The position numbers were made by a program, and so were the translations under genes. Of a DNA stretch of 64,000 nucleotides, positions 7,305-15,414 are shown one piece after another; position 1 is the first letter of the stretch, and each line of letters opens with the position of its first letter. The stretch covers positions 59,972 to 123,971 of the forward strand of contig ONLH01000032.1 of NCBI GenBank assembly GCA_900318645.1. The letters run 5' to 3'. This DNA is from an uncultured Prevotellaceae bacterium. GTDB taxonomy: Bacteria; Bacteroidota; Bacteroidia; Bacteroidales; Muribaculaceae. The notes below the pieces were generated by a model. It made no database searches. It was not told where the DNA came from and saw only the letters and a list, made by a program, of their open reading frames with translations.

Positions 7305-7394
7305 ACCCTATAATCCGTGTCGGGCACAACCTCTAATCATTATTTTTGTCTTTCTTTTGTTTGGGTAGAGACACAACCTCATGGCTATCTATCA
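7305..7394 (-). promoter_or_regulatory. Leader and putative ECF-sigma promoter, copy E (sigma operon)
   Basis: TGATAGAT at 7387-7394, 12 bases, then GTGTCTCTACCC at 7363-7374 (minus strand). The proximal leader contains GAGGTTGTGCCCGACACGG (about 7315-7333), a diverged copy of the shared leader element. Its position before the sigma operon itself suggests autoregulation. Confidence 0.65.
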
Positions 7395-7506
7395 TGCCAT
7401 CATCTTTTTTTTGCTTTACCTTGACATCTCAGGCATATAATCTTAAAAATTTTAATCACATTACCATTATCTGCTCGTTTTTTATCTGATTTTAATAATT
7501 TATTGG

Positions 7507-7514
7507 TAAATTTG
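7507..7514 (+). promoter_or_regulatory. -7 element for the TPR gene run
   Basis: TAAATTTG matches TAnnTTTG and lies about 48 bases before the ATG at 7562. It is divergent from the sigma operon promoter at 7363-7394. Confidence 0.6.
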
Positions 7515-7561
7515 CACACCATAAAAACTTACTTGAATTTCAACCCAAAACCAATGAAACG

Positions 7562-8509
7562 ATGAAACGATTATTGTGGATCACCCTATGCGCTTGCATG
7601 ACCTTCTGTGCCTTGGCTCAAAAACAACAAGGCATCGTCCGCTCCATCGGCAGGCCAGGAAAGCCAGGCGCTCCAGTGGCCAATGTGACCATCAGGTGGC
7701 AAGGACTGTTCAATGCGGTAATCAGTAATGCCAATGGTCAGTTCATTGTCACAATGCCTGGCAAGAAGAACGGCGATGAAATTGTTCTCCAGTCAGTTTC
7801 AAAAAATGGGTATGAACTTAGAGATAAGGGAGTCATAGGCAGACCACAGGTTTTTTCCACAACCGTGCCCATAGAGATCGTGATGGTCAATTTGGCACAG
7901 CTGCAAGCCGACAAGAAGCGCATTGAGGACAAGGCTTATAAGGTTGCTGAGAAAAATTACAATAAGAAACGTAAGGAATTTGAGAAGAAGGTTAAAAAGG
8001 AAAAAATCACTGCAGAGCAATACCGTCAGGAATTAGATAGGCTCCAAAAACAATATGAGGCTTACCTGTCTCTAATCGGTGACATGGCCGACCGCTATGC
8101 TAGGACCGACTATGATCAATTGGACTCCATTGATTACCAGATTAACCTTTGCATCGAAAACGGCGAACTCGAAAAAGCCGACTCACTCATCCATACCGTA
8201 TTTGATCCAGAGACTGTGCTTGAACGCAATCGCTGCGCCAAAGAAGAAATCCGCCAGCGAATTGAGTTTGCACAGAAGGTTATTGATAAAGCAAACGCGG
8301 ACAAGGCTGCTATTTTGCGAGATTTAGTCTATGCAGAACGTGTTGTCGCATTGAGTAAAAACCTTGCAACGGTGTATCTATCTCAAGGTGAAAACCAGAA
8401 AGCCAAAGACTGCCTCCAGAAGTCCCTTGAAATTGCCATTATACTTCACGGTGTTGATAGCGATGAGGCTAAAGCCATTCGGCAATGCATCCAAGACATC
8501 CAGCAATGA
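7562..8509 (+). CDS. Secreted TPR-family protein, short form
   Basis: A 315-residue member of the local TPR family: signal peptide (MKRLLWITLCACMTFCALAQ), a regulatory-like beta domain over about 22-105 (QQGIVRSIGRPGKPGAPVAN, ISNANGQFIVTMPGKKNGD), then a Lys-rich coiled coil. The intact family core GDMADRYARTDYDQLDS follows at about residues 175-195, then CIENGELEKADSLI. Only one degenerate TPR-like helical pair remains near the C-terminus (YLSQGENQKAKDCLQKSLEI), so the TPR array is almost absent compared with its paralogues. It is followed after 47 bases by the next paralogue and is probably co-transcribed with it. The exact role is unknown. Confidence 0.82.
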   Translation: MKRLLWITLCACMTFCALAQKQQGIVRSIGRPGKPGAPVANVTIRWQGLFNAVISNANGQFIVTMPGKKNGDEIVLQSVSKNGYELRDKGVIGRPQVFSTTVPIEIVMVNLAQLQADKKRIEDKAYKVAEKNYNKKRKEFEKKVKKEKITAEQYRQELDRLQKQYEAYLSLIGDMADRYARTDYDQLDSIDYQINLCIENGELEKADSLIHTVFDPETVLERNRCAKEEIRQRIEFAQKVIDKANADKAAILRDLVYAERVVALSKNLATVYLSQGENQKAKDCLQKSLEIAIILHGVDSDEAKAIRQCIQDIQQ

Positions 8510-8556
8510 CGTATTCCAACAACTACAGCATAAACAATTAAAACCAAATAACCATT

Positions 8557-9123
8557 ATGAAAAAAATTGCTTTTTTAGTAGCTTGTATCAGCCTTGCGCT
8601 TTGTGCGCTTGCACAGACCCAACAAGGTTATGTGAGGACAATTGGCAAACCTGGCAAGAAAGGTGTTGCATTGAGTGGAGTTACTGTGCGTGCCAAGGGT
8701 AATCATAATGCAGTGGTCAGCAAATCCAACGGACGCTTCTCCATGAAAATGAAGGGACTTAAAAACGGTGATGCTTATTCACTGCAACAAGTGCAGAAGA
8801 ATGGTTATGAATTGAATGACGCCGGTACAATAGGGCGACAATATGCTTTCTCCGCAACTGTTCCCTTAACCATCGTGATGGTCTCCACGGCACAGCTTCA
8901 GGCCGAAAAACAACGCATCGAGAACAATGCCTATGCGGTCGCCGAGAAGAACTACAAAGCGAAGATGGCAAAGCTGGAAAAGCAATTGAACGAAAACACG
9001 ATTACTGCCGAAGAATATCGTGCAGCCCTGCAAGAGCTTCAGGATAGCTTCGAGAAATACCAGTCTCTCATCGAGTCAACACCCTTATTGAGAATGGTGA
9101 ACTGGAAAAAACCGACTCATTGA
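8557..9123 (+). CDS. TPR-family protein, N-terminal fragment (frameshifted)
   Basis: 188 residues: signal peptide (MKKIAFLVACISLALCALAQ), regulatory-like beta domain (QQGYVRTIGKPGKKGVALSG) and coiled coil, then SLIE and an out-of-frame tail ending NWKKPTH. Compared with the intact paralogue at 7562, the stretch equivalent to GDMADRYARTDYDQL is missing and the reading frame moves by -1. The continuation is the frame at 9120-10784. The beta and coiled-coil segment is over 90 percent identical by eye to the same part of the gene at 10857, which suggests recent duplication or gene conversion. It is probably one broken gene with the next entry. Confidence 0.65.
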   Translation: MKKIAFLVACISLALCALAQTQQGYVRTIGKPGKKGVALSGVTVRAKGNHNAVVSKSNGRFSMKMKGLKNGDAYSLQQVQKNGYELNDAGTIGRQYAFSATVPLTIVMVSTAQLQAEKQRIENNAYAVAEKNYKAKMAKLEKQLNENTITAEEYRAALQELQDSFEKYQSLIESTPLLRMVNWKKPTH

Positions 9124-10784
9124 TCCACACGTTGTTTGACCCCATCGATGTGCTCAAACGCAACAAAGAAGCCCTGGATCGCTTAGACCAAACTATCACC
9201 GATGCCCAAGGCATCATCGACCAAGCCAATGAGGACTATGCCGCTGTCCTAAAACAACAGGAAAAAGACGCTGAATACCTCTATCAACTCTACACCATCG
9301 CCCTCGCCCAATTCGACAATGAACGTGCCGCTAAATATATCCAAACCCGAGCCGAACTCGACACCACAAACGTCCAGTGGCAAAACGATGCGGGAAGATT
9401 TGTTGCTGACTATTTGGCTAAATATCAACTCGCTCTGTCATACCACCAACGGAGCCTAAATCAGGCATTTATTCAGTTTGGAAACCAAAATAATATTATT
9501 GCAGCAATTTATATTGACATTGCTAATATTTATATGGGCACATCACAATATGATAAAGCATTGGAGTTTCAGTATAAATCTCTAAATATAAGACGAAATA
9601 TCATAGGAGAAAATCATGAAGATACAGGTCAATCATATAATGCAATTGGACTGACTTATCACGAAATGAGTAATTTTGATTCTGCATATGTATATTATAT
9701 GAAATCTTTAGATATTAATAATTACATTAAAACGAATAACTATCATAATCTTTCTGTTCTTTATGGTAACATCGGTAGACTATACTTTGATTTAGGCGAC
9801 TTTGACAGAGCTATTGAATACTTACGTAAAGCCGTTTCTATTTCAGAAACATACTTGGGAAAAGAAAGTATTGAAACTGCTATTTGCTATAATACCTTGG
9901 CGCTTGTTTATTTTGAAACGGGACAGGAAGATTCTGCACTAGATTTTTTTAAACAATCATATTATATCCGTGAAAAGATTTTTGGTGTTAATCATCCAAG
10001 AATCGCAACAATGTTAATTAACATTGGGTCCTACTATCTGAATAAAGGGAATGATGACGAGGCTCTCCCATTTTTTATGAAAGCATTAGAAATCCGTAAG
10101 AATATATGTGGCGAGATGAATCCTCAAACGGCTGTAGTTTATCGAAACCTGGGATCAATATATAATCATAAAGAGGAATATAATAAAGCTTTAGATTATC
10201 ATTTGAAGGCACTAACGATTTTTGAGAATGAACTAGGAACTAATCTAGAAACAATAGTATCTTATAATGCTATTGGATTAGTTTACAGAAATATAGAGAA
10301 CTATGACGAAGCTATCAAATACTATAAAAAGGGACTTAATATGATAGTTGAAATTACTGGGAACCCAGAGCATAAATATATAGTTCCATTCTATCAGAAT
10401 ATCGGAGATGCGTATTACAACAATGGTGATTATACCAATGCATTAGAGTATTGCAAAAAAGCCCAAAAACTTAATGATACCATAAACGGTAATAATTCAC
10501 CAACTAATGCTCGTATCTGTAATACAATTGGCCTAATTTATTATCATCAAGACTTATTAGATCAAGCTATCGAAAATTATACTTACGCTCTTTCCATATG
10601 TAAAGATGAACATTTAAAAGCACTTCTTTATCTTAATATGGGCAAAGCTTATGAAAAAAAAGGAGAATATAAGAAAGCAATGGAGTATTATGAAATTTCA
10701 CTCAATTTATCTGGCCCAGACCACCCTGACACTAATAGCATAAAAGAAAGTATCTCATCTTTGCAGTCTCAATTAAATCAATAA
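9120..10784 (+). CDS. TPR-family protein, C-terminal TPR part (frameshifted)
   Basis: The frame is open from about 9049, but no ATG start is available near its beginning; 9120 is TTG. It begins with the family sequence IHTLFDPIDVLKRNKEALDR, a coiled coil (to about residue 75), then RAELDTTNVQWQ and about nine kinesin-light-chain-like TPR units. The TPR part (from about 9420) is visibly more AT-rich than its 5' part and differs strongly from the TPR part of the gene at 11390, so it may have a different origin. It has no signal peptide of its own, and would be exported only if fused to the preceding fragment. Best read as the 3' part of a frameshifted gene. Confidence 0.65.
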   Translation: MIHTLFDPIDVLKRNKEALDRLDQTITDAQGIIDQANEDYAAVLKQQEKDAEYLYQLYTIALAQFDNERAAKYIQTRAELDTTNVQWQNDAGRFVADYLAKYQLALSYHQRSLNQAFIQFGNQNNIIAAIYIDIANIYMGTSQYDKALEFQYKSLNIRRNIIGENHEDTGQSYNAIGLTYHEMSNFDSAYVYYMKSLDINNYIKTNNYHNLSVLYGNIGRLYFDLGDFDRAIEYLRKAVSISETYLGKESIETAICYNTLALVYFETGQEDSALDFFKQSYYIREKIFGVNHPRIATMLINIGSYYLNKGNDDEALPFFMKALEIRKNICGEMNPQTAVVYRNLGSIYNHKEEYNKALDYHLKALTIFENELGTNLETIVSYNAIGLVYRNIENYDEAIKYYKKGLNMIVEITGNPEHKYIVPFYQNIGDAYYNNGDYTNALEYCKKAQKLNDTINGNNSPTNARICNTIGLIYYHQDLLDQAIENYTYALSICKDEHLKALLYLNMGKAYEKKGEYKKAMEYYEISLNLSGPDHPDTNSIKESISSLQSQLNQ

Positions 10785-10856
10785 CAATATTGTCCATAGT
10801 ACATCTTAATTGTATATAATTATTTTTCAAATAGATTTCATAAACATGGATTAATC

Positions 10857-11462
10857 ATGAAAAGAATAGTCTACTTTTTACTAGTAACTATAATAGTTGC
10901 ATTTAGTTCTATTGCTCAGACGCAGCAGGGTTATGTGAGGACAATTGGCAAACCTGGCAAGAACGGTGTTGCATTGAGTGGAGTTACCGTGCGTGCCAAG
11001 GGTAACCATAATGCTGTCGTCAGCAAATCCAATGGACGATTCTCCATGAAGATGAAGGGACTTAAAAACGGTGACGCCTATTCACTGCAGCAGGTGCAGA
11101 AGAATGGTTATGAATTGAATGACGCTGGTACAATAGGGCGTCAATATGCTTTCTCTTCAACTGTTCCCTTAACCATCGTGATGGTCTCCACGGCACAGCT
11201 TCAGGCCGACAAGCAACGCATCGAGAATAATGCCTATGCCGTAGCCGAAAAGAACTATAAAGCGAAGATGGCTAAGCTTGAAAAGCAATTGAACGAAAAC
11301 ACGATTACTGCCGAAGAATATCGTGCAGCCCTGCAAGAGCTTCAGGATAGCTTCGAGAAATACCAGTCTCTCATCGAGCGGACTATGATATGCTGGACGA
11401 GAATGAGGCCGAAATCAACACCCTCATCGAGAACGGCGAACTGGAAAAAGCCGACTCACTGA
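10857..11462 (+). CDS. Second TPR-family N-terminal fragment (frameshifted)
   Basis: 201 residues: signal peptide (MKRIVYFLLVTIIVAFSSIA), beta domain and coiled coil nearly identical to the gene at 8557, then SLIE and an out-of-frame tail that also ends NWKKPTH. The in-frame continuation (DYDMLDENEAEINTLIENG) is in the -1 frame and belongs to the next entry. Only about nine residues (the GDMAERYAR-like stretch) are missing at the junction, a smaller deletion than in the gene at 8557. It has probably been one gene with the frame at 11390-13024. Confidence 0.65.
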   Translation: MKRIVYFLLVTIIVAFSSIAQTQQGYVRTIGKPGKNGVALSGVTVRAKGNHNAVVSKSNGRFSMKMKGLKNGDAYSLQQVQKNGYELNDAGTIGRQYAFSSTVPLTIVMVSTAQLQADKQRIENNAYAVAEKNYKAKMAKLEKQLNENTITAEEYRAALQELQDSFEKYQSLIERTMICWTRMRPKSTPSSRTANWKKPTH

Positions 11463-13024
11463 TTAACACTCTGTTCGATCCCATTGATGTGCTCAAGCGC
11501 AACAAGGAGGCCTTGTCCCTCCTCGACCAAACCATCGCCGATGCCCAAGGCATCATCGACCAAGCCAATGAGGACTATGCCGCTGTCCTAAAGCAGCAGG
11601 AAAAAGACGCTGAATACCTCTATCAACTCTATACTATTACTTTGGCCCAATTCGACAACGAAAAAGCAGCTAAATACATCCAAACCCGAGCTGAACTTGA
11701 TACTACAAACGTAGAGTGGCAAGTGCAGGCAGGAAATTTCATCTATAATTATCTGGCAAATTATGACTTGGCCATGGCTTATTACCTGCGAGGTCTTAGA
11801 TCTGCACAAGTGCAATATGGTAATCAGAGTGTATGGGAAGCATTGTTCTACAACCAGATTGGAATTGTTTACTACTACAAAGGAGATAATGGTAATGCGC
11901 TAGATTATTACCAAAGGGCTCTAGCCATCCGTGAGAACGTCTTGGGCCCTGATCATCCCGATGTTGCATCAAGCTATAATAATATTGGAACTGTTTACTC
12001 CCGTAAAGGAGATAATGACAAAGCGCTGGAATCTTTCCAAAGGGCACTGGCCATTCAGGAGAGCGTTTTAGGCGCTGATCATCCCGATGTCGCCACAAGC
12101 TATAATAATATCGGAACTGTTTACTCCCGCAAAGGAGATAATGACAAAGCGCTAGAATTTTACCAAAGGACTCTAGCCATTCGAGAGCGGGTTTTAGGCA
12201 CTGATCATCCCGAAGTCGCTGGGTCCTGTAACAATATTGGGTATGTTTACTTCAGCAAAAGAAATTACAACTTGGCGATTGAATATTACCAAAGGGCCAT
12301 AAATATTTGTGAACGGGTTTTAGGCACTGATCATCCTAATGTAGCCACCTTATATAATAACATCGGAATGGTTTTTGATAGCAAAAGTGACTATGACAAT
12401 GCGTTGGAATATCACCAAAGGGCTCTATCCATTCGAGAACGGGTTTTCGGCGCAGATAATCTCGAAGTCGCCAGGTCCTACAACAGCATCGGCATGGCAT
12501 ACTCAGGCAAAGGGGATTACGATAAAGCATTGGAGCATTTCCAAATAGTGCTGGCCATTCGTGAGCGGGTTTTAGGCTCTGATCATCTCGATGTCGCGAT
12601 GTCCTATAACAATATTGGAATTGTTTATACCAGGAAAAGGGATTACGACAAGACATTGGAGTATTACCAAAAGGCGCTGGCTATTTGTGAGCGAGTCTTA
12701 GGCACTGATCATGCCGATGTTGCATGGTCTTACCATAACATTGGTATGGCTTACTACAGCAAAAAGGATTATGATAAAGCCCTGGATTATTACCAAAAGG
12801 CGTTGGACATTCGTGAACGAATTTTGGAAACGGACCATCCAGATATCGCCACAACCTGCAACAATATCGGTGTTGTTTATAAATGCAAGGGAGATTACGG
12901 CAAGGCGTTGGAGTATTACCAAAAGGCTCTAGCCATCCGCGAGCGTAAATTAGGCAATGATAATCCTAATACCCAAAAAGTGAGGGATAGGATTGAAGAG
13001 GTGAGAGAATTAATAGGTGAATAG
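11390..13024 (+). CDS. TPR-family protein, C-terminal TPR part (frameshifted)
   Basis: 544 residues from ATG 11390, overlapping the preceding frame by 73 bases. It starts with the family core MLDENEAEINTLIENGELEK, then ADSLINTLFDPIDVLKRNKE, a coiled coil, RAELDTTNVEWQ, and ten or so regular 42-residue TPR units (YNNIGTVYSRKGDNDKALE, YQRALAIRERVLGTDHPDVA). The units closely resemble those of the minus-strand gene at 1023-2945. No signal peptide is present, so export would need fusion to the upstream fragment. Their regularity at the DNA level makes the array prone to recombination. Confidence 0.68.
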   Translation: MLDENEAEINTLIENGELEKADSLINTLFDPIDVLKRNKEALSLLDQTIADAQGIIDQANEDYAAVLKQQEKDAEYLYQLYTITLAQFDNEKAAKYIQTRAELDTTNVEWQVQAGNFIYNYLANYDLAMAYYLRGLRSAQVQYGNQSVWEALFYNQIGIVYYYKGDNGNALDYYQRALAIRENVLGPDHPDVASSYNNIGTVYSRKGDNDKALESFQRALAIQESVLGADHPDVATSYNNIGTVYSRKGDNDKALEFYQRTLAIRERVLGTDHPEVAGSCNNIGYVYFSKRNYNLAIEYYQRAINICERVLGTDHPNVATLYNNIGMVFDSKSDYDNALEYHQRALSIRERVFGADNLEVARSYNSIGMAYSGKGDYDKALEHFQIVLAIRERVLGSDHLDVAMSYNNIGIVYTRKRDYDKTLEYYQKALAICERVLGTDHADVAWSYHNIGMAYYSKKDYDKALDYYQKALDIRERILETDHPDIATTCNNIGVVYKCKGDYGKALEYYQKALAIRERKLGNDNPNTQKVRDRIEEVRELIGE

Positions 13025-13074
13025 TAAGGCATTATGTGTTTGCATAATTGAATCTGTTCTAAGATTATTCATAT

Positions 13075-15408
13075 ATGAAGAACTTGTTGCTGATATTACT
13101 TTTCCTTTCTGTTTACTTCTCTGCTTCTGCTCAGACGCAGCAGGGCTATGTCAAGACGAGGGGGAGGCTTGTTAACGGCAGTGTGGTTGCTGGGCAGCGG
13201 CTGTCGGGGGTGACGGTGCAGGTTAAGGGGCGCAATGCCGTTGTGTCTAAGGCCAATGGCACGTTCTCTTTTCATGTCCCTGCCAAAAGCTTTGTAGTTC
13301 AGAGTGTGAAAAAGCAAGGTTATGTGCTCGTTGACCCTGAGGTTACAGCCAGACAATACTCTTATTCGTCAAATCCGCTGATTCTTGTGCTTGAAACGCC
13401 AAGTCAACAAACTAGCGACAAGTTAGAAACTGAACGCAAACTAAGGAGGACGCTGGCCCGGCAGCGGGAGCAACAGGAAGAAGAGATTGAACGTTTGAAG
13501 GAGCAGAACAAGTTAACCGAGGCGCAGTACCATCAAGCATTACAAGAGTTGTATGCCGAGCAAGATAAGAGCATGAATCTGGTGTCACAGATGGCAGAAC
13601 GCTACTCCAGAATTGACTTTGACCAATTGAATGAGTTCAATCGCCGCGTCAGCGAGTGCATCATCGAGGGACGGCTTACCGAAGCGGATTCACTAATTAA
13701 AACCAAAGGCAACCTCAAGGAGCGAATTGCCACCCACAACAAGCACCATGAGGCCAACGTGGAGGCCCGCAAGCACCTTGAGGATAGCGAAGCCATGGAA
13801 ATCAAAGACCGCGAAGACCTCGCCCAGGACTGCTACAGCCAGTTCCTTATCCACAAACTGCAACATCACCCCGATTCCGCAGCCTACTACATCGAGCAGC
13901 GCGCCCTTCTAGATACCACCAACGTCGATTGGCTTTGTGAAGCTGCCATCTATCTGAAAGACACTGGCAACATCGATAATGCCTTGTCATTATTCTTAAA
14001 GGCACACCATCAATATGTAGCCACCGGCACCAACGACCTCCGTCATGCCCTCATCCTTGAGACCATCGCTGATACCTACTATGACAAAAGCGATTACATA
14101 AAGGCAAAACCATTTTATGATTTAGCAATAGATTCATTTGAAGCAATCAATCCTTTGCATCCACGTCTAGTTCATTGCTATGATTTTTTGTCAGAGGCTA
14201 TAATATCAACAATGAAGACCGGTCAAAAAGTATGGGATGCTTTTGAGGGCACAAAGATAAAAATGCCCAAAGGCGATGATTATTATAAATACATTTTCTA
14301 TGGTAGTAATTTCATTCTTGACAAAATTTATAATAGTCCAAATATTGATATAGACAACATCTATTTTGAAGATGGCAGTGTGTCTACAAGTATTGATTAC
14401 AAAAAGGCTGCATTATATCACGAGAGAGTTCTGAGTATGGTAGATTCCGTTTATGGGACCAATTCCAATATTACTGCTAAAGTTCACATGAGCCTAGGTA
14501 AGGCTTATAGATATAGTGGTAATCGTGAAAAATCATTAGAGAACTATGTTACTGCGTCCCAAATACTTCTTTCTATAGATAGCTTAAATCCTGAATTAAG
14601 TGATTTATATGAAAATATGGCTGACTTTTTTAGGTATGCCAAAAAGGACACTACCGCCGCCATTATTTATTACCAGCAAGCGATTCATATTTTAAATAAA
14701 GTCTATGGTGCTCATCAAAAAATTGGAAGGTATTATGGAGCTTTGGGGCATTTATATGATGGACTTGAAGAATACCAGACTGCACTTGAGTGTTACTATA
14801 GAGCATTAGATAATGACAAGCGAGTTTACGGAGAAAACAGCGATTGGATAATACAAACAAATTTCTCAATAAGTTCAATTTATCGAGATATGGGTGATCT
14901 TGAAAAGGCCATGGAATATCTTCAAGTGAATAAATCAATAATTGATCAGAGGCTTGAATGGGACTCCCCAAGAGGCTGGACAGCTCAGTATGATGCGTAT
15001 TATAGAGAATTGGGTGATGTTTATTACTTACAAGGAAAATATGATGAAGCACTTAACTCTTATAGGAAAAAGGTTGAAAACACAATTGATTCCTATGGTG
15101 ATACATCACTCTTCTTATGGGTTGATTATGCTAAGATTGGTTTGATTTATTTGGCCCAAAAAGATTCGGTTATTGCTGTAGAAAACTTCATTAAATCTTT
15201 AGAGCTATTAAAAACAATGTATAAAGATTGGAAGGAATGGGACTCATGTCTAAAAGATATTGAGAATTATTATTGTCAAGGTGAGTACGCTCATGCAGCG
15301 GCATCTTTTATTGACACTCTCGAAGATTATGTAATAAAAAAAGAGAGCGACATTCTTTTAACATTCGATTTCAAAGAAATCCTAAAGATGTCAAAACTAA
15401 ATTATTAA
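13075..15408 (+). CDS. Secreted TPR protein, intact long paralogue
   Basis: 777 residues with a signal peptide (MKNLLLILLFLSVYFSASAQ) and a beta domain at about 22-105 (QQGYVKTRGRLVNGSVVAGQ, VVSKANGTFSFHVPAKSFV). A coiled coil spans about 120-190, the intact family core QMAERYSRIDFDQLNEF about 185-202, then EADSLIKTKGN. The C-terminal 480 residues are diverged, AT-rich TPR-like helical repeats (YYDKSDYIKAKPFYDLAID, YLQGKYDEALNSYRKKVEN). Its stop is only 6 bases before the TIR gene, so the two are very likely co-transcribed. That gives a possible periplasmic TPR scaffold or sensor coupled to a membrane TIR protein. Confidence 0.86.
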   Translation: MKNLLLILLFLSVYFSASAQTQQGYVKTRGRLVNGSVVAGQRLSGVTVQVKGRNAVVSKANGTFSFHVPAKSFVVQSVKKQGYVLVDPEVTARQYSYSSNPLILVLETPSQQTSDKLETERKLRRTLARQREQQEEEIERLKEQNKLTEAQYHQALQELYAEQDKSMNLVSQMAERYSRIDFDQLNEFNRRVSECIIEGRLTEADSLIKTKGNLKERIATHNKHHEANVEARKHLEDSEAMEIKDREDLAQDCYSQFLIHKLQHHPDSAAYYIEQRALLDTTNVDWLCEAAIYLKDTGNIDNALSLFLKAHHQYVATGTNDLRHALILETIADTYYDKSDYIKAKPFYDLAIDSFEAINPLHPRLVHCYDFLSEAIISTMKTGQKVWDAFEGTKIKMPKGDDYYKYIFYGSNFILDKIYNSPNIDIDNIYFEDGSVSTSIDYKKAALYHERVLSMVDSVYGTNSNITAKVHMSLGKAYRYSGNREKSLENYVTASQILLSIDSLNPELSDLYENMADFFRYAKKDTTAAIIYYQQAIHILNKVYGAHQKIGRYYGALGHLYDGLEEYQTALECYYRALDNDKRVYGENSDWIIQTNFSISSIYRDMGDLEKAMEYLQVNKSIIDQRLEWDSPRGWTAQYDAYYRELGDVYYLQGKYDEALNSYRKKVENTIDSYGDTSLFLWVDYAKIGLIYLAQKDSVIAVENFIKSLELLKTMYKDWKEWDSCLKDIENYYCQGEYAHAAASFIDTLEDYVIKKESDILLTFDFKEILKMSKLNY

Positions 15409-15414
15409 AAAACA

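Noticed and set aside
9103-9111. Programmed -1 frameshift site in the split TPR genes
   Set aside because: The A-rich run lacks a proper X XXY YYZ heptamer, and a shift there would leave an out-of-frame insert in the fused product; deletion is the simpler reading, so it is kept only as a remote option.
11880-12960. Regular repeats at about 126-base spacing resembling a tandem array
   Set aside because: The period equals 42 codons and the sequence stays in one frame with TPR consensus residues; it is protein repeat structure, not CRISPR or satellite DNA.
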